The notes under the pieces: generated by a model
Told to the model about the DNA's origin: nothing
What the model saw: only the letters and a program-made list of their open reading frames with translations
The model's database searches: none
From: Mytilus trossulus
Taxonomy: Eukaryota; Mollusca; Bivalvia; Mytilida; Mytilidae
Assembly: GCF_036588685.1 (NCBI RefSeq)
Contig: NC_086375.1
Span: 40,889,270-40,953,269 of the forward strand
Direction of reading: 5' to 3'
Length of the DNA: 64,000 nucleotides
Position numbers and translations under genes: made by a program
Shown: in pieces, positions 57,273 through 64,000 of the stretch
How the letters are laid out: each line of letters starts with the position of its first letter
Position numbering within the stretch: the stretch's first letter is position 1

Positions 57273-58712
57273 GCTTAAAACACGTAACAGTAGCTTTTAA
57301 CGCTGTAAAATTGCAGTTTACGCGTTAAAGTAGTGTTTAACGCACTAAAGTTGGTTTTAACGTGTTAAAATAACATTTAAGGTGGTATGGGTGTCTAAAA
57401 TAAAAATGATAGAATTTGTTCATACTTTGCCAAAATGTAGTATCTATTGATACATGTTAAAAAATATTATAAAAATGATAGGTCACCGTGCATTTTTTCA
57501 AGCTACGGGTCGTGACAAAATGACACATTTTGTATGGATTATACAGGAAAAAACACCATTTTGTGAATAGAAACTAAACGAAATGATAGAATTGTAAAAT
57601 AAATTAGGAAAATAAAGCTTTCAAACAATCCTTTGATAATATCAAAAGAAAAGATAGGGTCATCGTGCGTTTTTTCCGGCTAAAATACAAAGTAGGAAAA
57701 TTCCATGAACAATCCAATAGAAAATGCACGGTTTTAGAGTTACCTCCCCTTAAAATGACAATTTAAAAATATTTAAAAACAACCAAAAATAATCTACACT
57801 TGTACACATATTTATATTTATAAGTTATATTCTTATAAATTGGATCTTTTAAATGTAAAAACACATGAAATATCTGCATTCTTGCATCAAATTTTGCTAA
57901 TTTGATAGAAAATATGGACCTTAGATTCTCTGTTTTTTACAATCCAAGATGGCGAAAGACACCCATACCACCTTAACGCGTTAAAGTTGCATTTAACGCG
58001 TTAACATTGCATTTAACGCGTTAAAGTTGCATTTAACGTGTTACAGTTACATTTAACGCGTTTAAGTTGCATTTAACGCGTTAAAATAACATTTAACGCG
58101 TTAAAGTTGCATTTAACGCGTTAAAGTTGCATTTAACGCGTTAAAGTTGCATTAAACGCGTTAAAGTTGCATTTTACGCGTTAAAAGTGCATTTAACGCT
58201 TTAAAGCTGCTTTTAACGCGTTAAAGTTGCATTTAACGCGTTAAAGTTGCATTTTACGCGTTACAGTTGCATTTTACGCGTTAAAAGTGCATTTAACGTG
58301 TTAAAGCTGCTTTTAACGCGTTAAAGTTGCATTAAACGCGTTAAAGTTGCATTTAACGCGTTAAAGTTGCATTTTACGCGTTAAAGTTGCTTTTAAAGTT
58401 GCTTTTAACGCGTTAAAGTTTCATTTAACGCGTTAATGAAGCTTCAACGTAATGTGCTGCTAATCTCAACATTATCGCGTTAATTGACGAAGATTTGACA
58501 CATCCGGCCATTTCATTTATTAGGTTTCGAGTAAAATCTGACGTCTTAAAACTTAGTTAAGGCGAAAGTAGAAAGTTTTTCTGTCACTTTTTGTAGTGAA
58601 TTGCTTAACGCGTTAAATTATCAATTAACGCGTTAAAATTTATTTTAACGCGTTTAAACTACATTTATCGCGTTAAATGTGATTTTATCGCGTTAAATGT
58701 TAACGCGTTACT
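57273..58712 (+). repeat. Right TTAACGCGTTAA tandem array
   Basis: A regular ~20-bp unit of the form CATTTAACGCGTTAAAGTTG dominates 57973-58440, with variants CACTAAAG, GTGTTAAA and TTTACGCG. It is split by the piggyBac-type MITE at 57381-57972. Outer units near 58610-58712 use spacers resembling those of the left array. Confidence 0.92.
57377..57976. mobile_element. 592-bp piggyBac-type MITE inserted in the TTAACGCG array
   Basis: The element proper is 57381-57972, with 16-bp inverted ends GGTGGTATGGGTGTCT and TTAA on both sides (57377-57380, 57973-57976). The TTAA target is supplied by the array unit itself. It carries no transposase. It belongs with the 28628-28901 element by end sequence (GGTGGTA) and target. 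Confidence 0.9.
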
Positions 58713-58773
58713 TTATCGGGTTTTTGACATGAACGGCCTTTCATACATGCATACCGCGTAAAGATAGTAGATA

Positions 58774-59979
58774 CCAATCAGGGGCGGATTTAGGCGGGGG
58801 CGTGGCGGGCGTGCGCCCCCCCTAAAATTTGCAAAGCATGGGTTGACTTCAACATATTTAAGTATCAGAAGAGACCATCTTTTTTAACATTCAAAGTATT
58901 TAAAACAGTCAGTTTAACAGAATCAACATGATTACTAATCAACTGTAATCAACTGACCTACGCTTTATTAAAGTTCTATAAATTATTTCCAAGGAAGGTG
59001 TCACACGCGTAGCTGCATTCGATGACAAATTAATATAATAGGTTTTATCAGTTAAAGTGAATACAAATGTTACATTGTATTTCCGGTTTTTATAATCAAG
59101 TTCTTTGATAATCGAGGGGGGATAGGAGGGGTCCTGATCCCGAAATCCCGAACTTAAAAAAACGAAATCCCGAGGTCCCGAATTTAAATACTGTAAATCC
59201 CGACGTCCGGAAATCCGAAAAAAAGGATTCCCGGATCCCGAAAGGGTCAATCCCAAAATCCCGAGCTAAAAAACACCCGATCCCGGAGTCCTGATAAAGG
59301 TCCTATCCCCCATCATAATCGTAGTTCCAAAACATCTCTTTATACTCACTTTCACAATTTCATTTGACAAGACCAAGAAAACAGTCGGCAGGTGAGATTC
59401 TTTCATAATATCCGTAATGAAAGATAGAAATACTGTTTCTAGCGAAATGTTAGTTTATTAATTTGTATCTCTTTGTCTATATTTGTTTCTTTACTTGCAA
59501 ACCTAAATATTTAGCCGAATTCTGTACCGTATTACATACTTGGCGTCCCAAGAAAATAAAGATACCTGCGTAAATGCATCTCATTCTGATTTTAGTTGTT
59601 ATGTGGCGAACACAGTAAAGTCTGGCACAACCTCCGAAATTCAAAAGAGTAAAAAAAAACCAGATATTATGAAAGGACAATTTAAAATTTAAAAATCGCT
59701 GGTAGGAATAAGAAATTTTCGTTTGCAAAATATATTGGTCAGGTCAATTGGGAACTGTCTCGTTTCACTTTGCGTCCGTCTATCTGTAAATTGTTGTCAG
59801 GTGTGGATTAAGGCGGTTTCAGCTTGAAACTTTAATTTCTTGATCATTTTACTGCACAATAGTTCGAGATATCTACATTTCACCCCTTTGGAAGAATATT
59901 TTAATAATTTTACCTAAAAAAACCTCCAAAAAAATTTGCGCCCCCCCTAACTGAAAATCCTGGATCCGCCCCTGCCAAT
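58774..59979. mobile_element. 1.2-kb TIR transposon (CAGGGGCGGAT ends) with nested element
   Basis: The element is 58779-59974. The left end CAGGGGCGGATTTAGG and the right end, inverted, CAGGGGCGGATCCAGG are each followed inward by a GCGCCCCCCC / inverted block. CCAAT is repeated on both sides (58774-58778, 59975-59979). The end sequence is of the kind seen in bivalve hAT-like MITEs, but a 5-bp rather than 8-bp duplication is visible. No transposase is seen. A smaller element lies inside at 59116-59311. Confidence 0.78.
59116..59311. mobile_element. ~196-bp repeat of TCCCGA motifs nested in the TIR transposon
   Basis: GGGGGATAGGA at the left and TCCTATCCCCC at the right bracket a run of short repeats of the form AAATCCCGA(A/G). 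It is probably a small MITE or a decayed tandem repeat. The ORF at 58939-59256 is a product of this pattern. Confidence 0.6.
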
Positions 59980-61239
59980 GATACGAAGCTACAAAAGGCC
60001 CCGGAAAAGCTAAATGTAAAACAAGTAAAACGTAAAACCAACAGCATGCTCTATTCTACTATATCTACTATCTTTTACAGCAATAAACGAGAAATAACAA
60101 ATTGTCAGCAGCAACGACGACCACAGAATTTACCGCTTTCTGGCTTGGGGGTCAGTTTCATATAAAGAATGTGGCAAGGTGAAACATTGTTTGTTGCTCC
60201 CATATCCTTGGACAGTTGTTTGACAACACATACTGTGAAAATCAGATGTGAGGGATTGACTCACCAGATTGATATAAAGCACAAATAAAAAAAAAGTGAA
60301 TAAAAAGTCGACCGATAAGAGGAATAAGTCGAACACTCTTGAAATTTCATTTTTTAACTGCTTGATTTTATTCAGGTTAAAGGGAGATAATACCATTTGA
60401 ACTATAATATGTACAATCGACTTTTCTAAATCAAACCTGCAAAGCATAAACTATGTATGAGATCTGTCGCTTCCCTTTTGTTAAATATTAGTGTTTTTGG
60501 CATTACACAAGATAATTGGGGTATTTATTTCATATTATATTTATGTACCTTAAAGGCACAAACATATTTCATGCACGAGTGAACACAAAGCCAACAAATC
60601 TTAGCCTATAAATGCAACATCTATAACTTTCATATTTTTTGGTATGGATGAACCTACAAGTGGAGCATGGATCCCCAAAACATTACTCAAATAGCAGTGC
60701 CAAGTGCCTAACGTTAGAATTTTGATAATGCATTTAAAGAAATGTGTATCTTCTTCGTACATGAAGTTATTTGATCTATGCACGAGATTTGCCTTGGAAT
60801 ACTTGACTCGAATAATTTGTAAAAGTCTGTTTCTACAGTGGCTTTAGTAATTGCTAAAGTCCTAGTCAATGAATAGTGGTCAATTATTCATGTGGACTTA
60901 TCTCCAGATTTATATTAAGCTACCAGCTGATTGACTCTTTTATCAAAATAGATTTGTTTATTTCTATATAAATCCCTTTTACTAAACGCAAATTGTCGTG
61001 TTTTGTTTGTTACAAAATTGTCTTCTAAGCAAAACAAAAAAAGAAGTAGTTAAGATACCGTACAAGCATATGGCGATTTTTTGTGATGTACATTTAGCGA
61101 CAGTAGCGGTTTTATGAAACAGCAAATAAAAAAATATCTTTATGAATAGAAAAAAAAATATGAATACATTTGTCCTTACAAACGTATAAAAAGGACGGAT
61201 TTAATACATTCTCAAAGAGAACGAGACAAGGCACATTTA
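59980..61239. other. Intergenic, nothing recognised
   Basis: AT-rich DNA with short motif-free ORFs only. Confidence 0.45.
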
Positions 61240-61555
61240 CTTTTCTACATTGGCTAGATGTATAGGGGATGGTTGAGATCTCATAAATATGTTTAACCCC
61301 GCCGCATTTTTGCGCCTGTCCCAAGTCAGGAGCCTCTGCCTTTGTTAGTCTTGTATCATTTTAATTTTAGTTTCTTGTGTAGAAATTAGTATGGCGTTCA
61401 TTATCACTGAACTAGGACCATCTGAAGGACGCCTCCGGGTGCGGGAATTTCTCGCTGCATTGAAGACCTGTTGGTGACCTTCTGATGTTGTATATTCTAT
61501 GATCGAGTTGTTGTCTCTTTGACACATTCCCAAATTCCATTCTCAATTTTACTAA
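61240..61555 (-). repeat. Interspersed repeat family A, near full-length copy
   Basis: It runs from CTTTTCTACATTGGCTAGAT and AACCCCGCCGCATTTTTGCG to GTCTCTTTGACACATTCCC and CATTCTCAATTTTA. A small internal deletion is present after ATCACTGAACTAGGACCATC compared with the copy at 40150. Confidence 0.8.
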
Positions 61556-64000
61556 ATAATAAAAAGGTTTAAAAACAATTACGCTTGATCCTCTAGTACT
61601 AGTGGTTGTATTTGGAATTCCGAAGCTGCTCACACTCTATTTCTCAAATTGAGACTATGCAGATATTACAGGTACATGTATAGATTCGTTTTAAGATAAT
61701 TTATATGATACAGATATTTTCAATAATTCTGCACAATCAATGACATGCATCAACCGTATGTCTCTTTTTCTAATGACCATTCAAATATCTAAAAACATTT
61801 TTCAAATAACATTTTGATAACAAAAGCAGACGCATGTTAGACGTTTTTTTTTCGATATTTAAAAACTGTTCTACTGTACCTTTTTAAATTAAGTCGTTTT
61901 CGCTTTTTATCAGTTTTTTGCCAAAAAATAATTGATTTAAATGACATATTTTTTGGTATATTCAATATCTTAATAAATTTTCGATTTGTTACACTAGTAT
62001 GTAGTTTGGCATGGAATTTGAAAATAAACATATTTGTGAATTATCTAAGACCGCATTGTTACATACGGACTTTTGATATTGTGTTGCTATCTCAATGACA
62101 GTTATCCTTAATTTCATACCTATTTTTAATAAGCAAACAATTTAAAAGCATATAATGATTCATCAGCACGTCCTGTTTATATAATAGAGGTATTTTCCGC
62201 TCCTATTTTCTCCAAGCGCGCTTACGGCTCAATTTTAAGAAAGACGCTCAGTACAAAACATTTGATGCTCATAAAATCATTACGAAAGGTAACACATGAA
62301 ACTAAGCAGAATGACAACGATAATATAAGTTAAAGAAAAACCGTTAGCAGTTACTGAATTGCCAGCTCCAGACCCCAATTAATATTATGTCTTTATCATA
62401 TGAAAATCAAGCACAATCTTTCACGTTAAGGATTAAGTACCATACTGGCATACAATCATAAAATATACGAGAAGAACATAACCCGTAGAATACTTACAAC
62501 TGGTTTTAGAATAAATGTGTTTATTTTCAATGCAAAGACCCTAGATTCATTATGAATACCTATAAAAAATTATCATTATACGATTGCACGCGCTTATTTG
62601 TGTATTAATATTTATGTTTACATCAGAACATATGACTATAAGCATTCTTCGGAGTTCATCTCAATGGTTAAAAAATTGCTTCTCGTATTAAATACACACA
62701 CAATTATGATATATTACAACTGTGGCTTCTCTAATTTAAATATAAGTGTTAACTAGTTTGTTATAAATCAACAAATTAGAATTTGAGCCAAATCGCTGAA
62801 CGTGGATATGGAAGTTATTAGTAGATATACTTCTATAGTTTTTTCTGCAGATTTCTAACGGATAAAGTTAAGCCTTCTCTTGGAATTTTCTTCTCTGTGA
62901 ATTTATATTCAGTTTATGCAAATGGGTAGTTAAAAGCTCAAATTAAATATCCATTTTTAACACAAAATATGTAGACACAACAAAAACACAATCATATACT
63001 GGACTTCATAAATGCATTACGTAAAAGCTGCGTCTTGTTCTTAATTTAGGTGATCATTATTTGATAATCTGAAAGTAGGATGATTTTGGAAATGTTTAAA
63101 TCCAGTATTCCTTATATAATCTTGCCCAAGGCAGGATGAAAATGATTATTATATCCAACAATATGCAGAACAAAGCAGCTGGAAATGGTTGTGTACTAGA
63201 GTGAACGAACATTCTCGCGAAATAATTAAGCCATTCTAGCCACTAGTGAGGTGGCATCAGTTTGTCTAAACATAAGAAAGAAACAATTAATTTAACGGTT
63301 TATAGCGGTAGTAAACAATGTAGAATCTGTACAAGCATAAATAAACTAGTATCTGTAAAAAAAAAAATACATGTACTGCAGTTTGAAATGCGACCCAAAT
63401 GTTTGCGTAAATATTTGGAATATGACCAGAGATATATTCACAATGACACAAAAGGTAATCGCTTTGTGTGCAGTTTTATCTTTCAAATGAATGTTGTGGT
63501 AAACTTATGTCATTGACTTTTTAATACACGTTTTACTAAAAATAATTATAAGGTTGGGTTGTTTTCTTGTTTTATTTCATTAAGCAGAAGCTTAAAAAGA
63601 GCATTTTGTTTTTTGAACCGTATGAAATTAAAGTTTGTTCATCTTTGACCTTTTCCCTGGTACGTCTACATGGGGAAATGAACCATGTGATCGTATTTAT
63701 AATCCAATGCAAATTAGAACACAAAGAAGGCTTCCAAACAGTATTACAAACTATAACATTGTACTATCGTGTTTGATACGTATACCTTGCAATACTTTAC
63801 TTGACATAATTTTAGAAAATGCGGTTCGGCAAAAACTGAGTCATATATCGTCTAATATGCAAATAATTCATTAACTCTGAAACATTAAATCTAGCAAATT
63901 TTATTAATTCAAAACTTTCTTTAGCAGAACAAATATAATTTGCATGATGTTTTGTCCTTCAAAAATATGTTCTTTCAATTCACAGAAGTTTCTTAAACTA
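61556..64000. other. Intergenic, no supported gene
   Basis: AT-rich. Two plus-strand frames, 63262-63516 and 63635-63874, have ordinary-looking composition. The second includes STWGNEPCDRIYNPMQIRTQ. Neither has a motif I recognise or a clear splice context, so they are left uncalled; either could be an exon of a gene continuing past the window. Confidence 0.4.

Larger units (their letters stand above)
55016..58752. mobile_element. 3.7-kb foldback-like element with TTAACGCG-repeat termini
   Basis: The outer ends match in inverted orientation: ATGCATATGAGAGGCCGATC, ATGTCAAAAACCCGATAA on the left, and on the right, reverse-complemented, ATGCATGTATGAAAGGCCGT then TCATGTCAAAAACCCGATAA. Both ends continue into arrays of TTAACGCGTTAA-based ~20-bp repeats (55052-55510 and about 57273-58712). 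A GGCC..ATGTGTCA block at 55280-55293 has its inverted partner at 58496-58509, so the inverted organisation reaches several hundred bp inward. Long inverted ends made of short tandem repeats are the hallmark of foldback elements. No transposase ORF is seen in the centre (55.5-57.25 kb). No target duplication was identified. Confidence 0.75.

Noticed and set aside
57973..58440. Regular ~20-bp TTAACGCG repeats as a CRISPR array or origin iterons
   Set aside because: The spacers are themselves repeated (AAAGTTGCA), and the array belongs to a structure with inverted ends, so a mobile-element explanation fits better.
63635..63874. 79-codon ORF with STWGNEPCDRIYNPMQIRTQ
   Set aside because: Composition looks exon-like, but no family is recognised and splice borders are unclear; noted only as a possible exon of a gene outside the window.

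Overview
The window looks like AT-rich nuclear DNA from a marine bivalve, most likely a mussel (Mytilus-like). The protein-coding genes are split by GT-AG introns, there are no operons, and most of the sequence is transposable elements, SINE pieces and satellite DNA of kinds common in bivalves. The genus is an inference from repeat style. No rRNA gene or CRISPR array was seen, and no functional tRNA gene was recognised.

Four real genes can be assembled. (1) Minus strand, 5655-8205: a complete five-exon pseudouridine-5'-phosphatase-like HAD hydrolase (229 aa). A second, phase-compatible first exon lies 3.6 kb upstream at 11725-11776. (2) Plus strand, about 15210-17290: an OTU-domain deubiquitinase with a single coding exon, a duplicated N-terminal module, and a short uORF that overlaps its start codon. 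(3) Minus strand, 19793-31914: an eight-exon Gfo/Idh/MocA (inositol 2-dehydrogenase-like) NAD(P)-dependent oxidoreductase of 381 aa, with a basic leader encoded by a separate first exon. (4) Plus strand, 51143-54058: a three-exon protein of 359 aa with the architecture of the NAT16/HISAT (histidine N-acetyltransferase-like) GNAT family. Its acetyl-CoA loop is degenerate and its N-terminus is presequence-like. The four genes share no obvious pathway.

Layout: 1-5.0 kb holds repeats only; 5.0-11.8 kb the phosphatase gene with a dead hAT transposon between its two first exons; 15.2-17.3 kb the OTU gene; 19.7-31.9 kb the oxidoreductase, whose introns carry many elements, including a 1.4 kb TIR transposon nested in another repeat. 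From 33.6 to 39.2 kb and from 41.97 to 49.1 kb lie two large arrays of the same ~119-bp satellite in opposite orientation, forming a giant imperfect palindrome around a 2.75 kb spacer. The second array shows higher-order duplication and holds a cleanly inserted TA-flanked MITE. From 51.1 to 54.1 kb is the acetyltransferase-like gene, whose first intron contains a ~270-bp hairpin and whose second 5' splice site has been duplicated by a SINE insertion. From 55.0 to 58.75 kb is a foldback-like element whose long inverted ends are made of TTAACGCGTTAA repeats, itself hit by a TTAA-specific (piggyBac-type) MITE. From 58.8 to 60.0 kb is a TIR transposon with another element nested inside. The last 4 kb holds one more interspersed repeat and otherwise nothing recognised.
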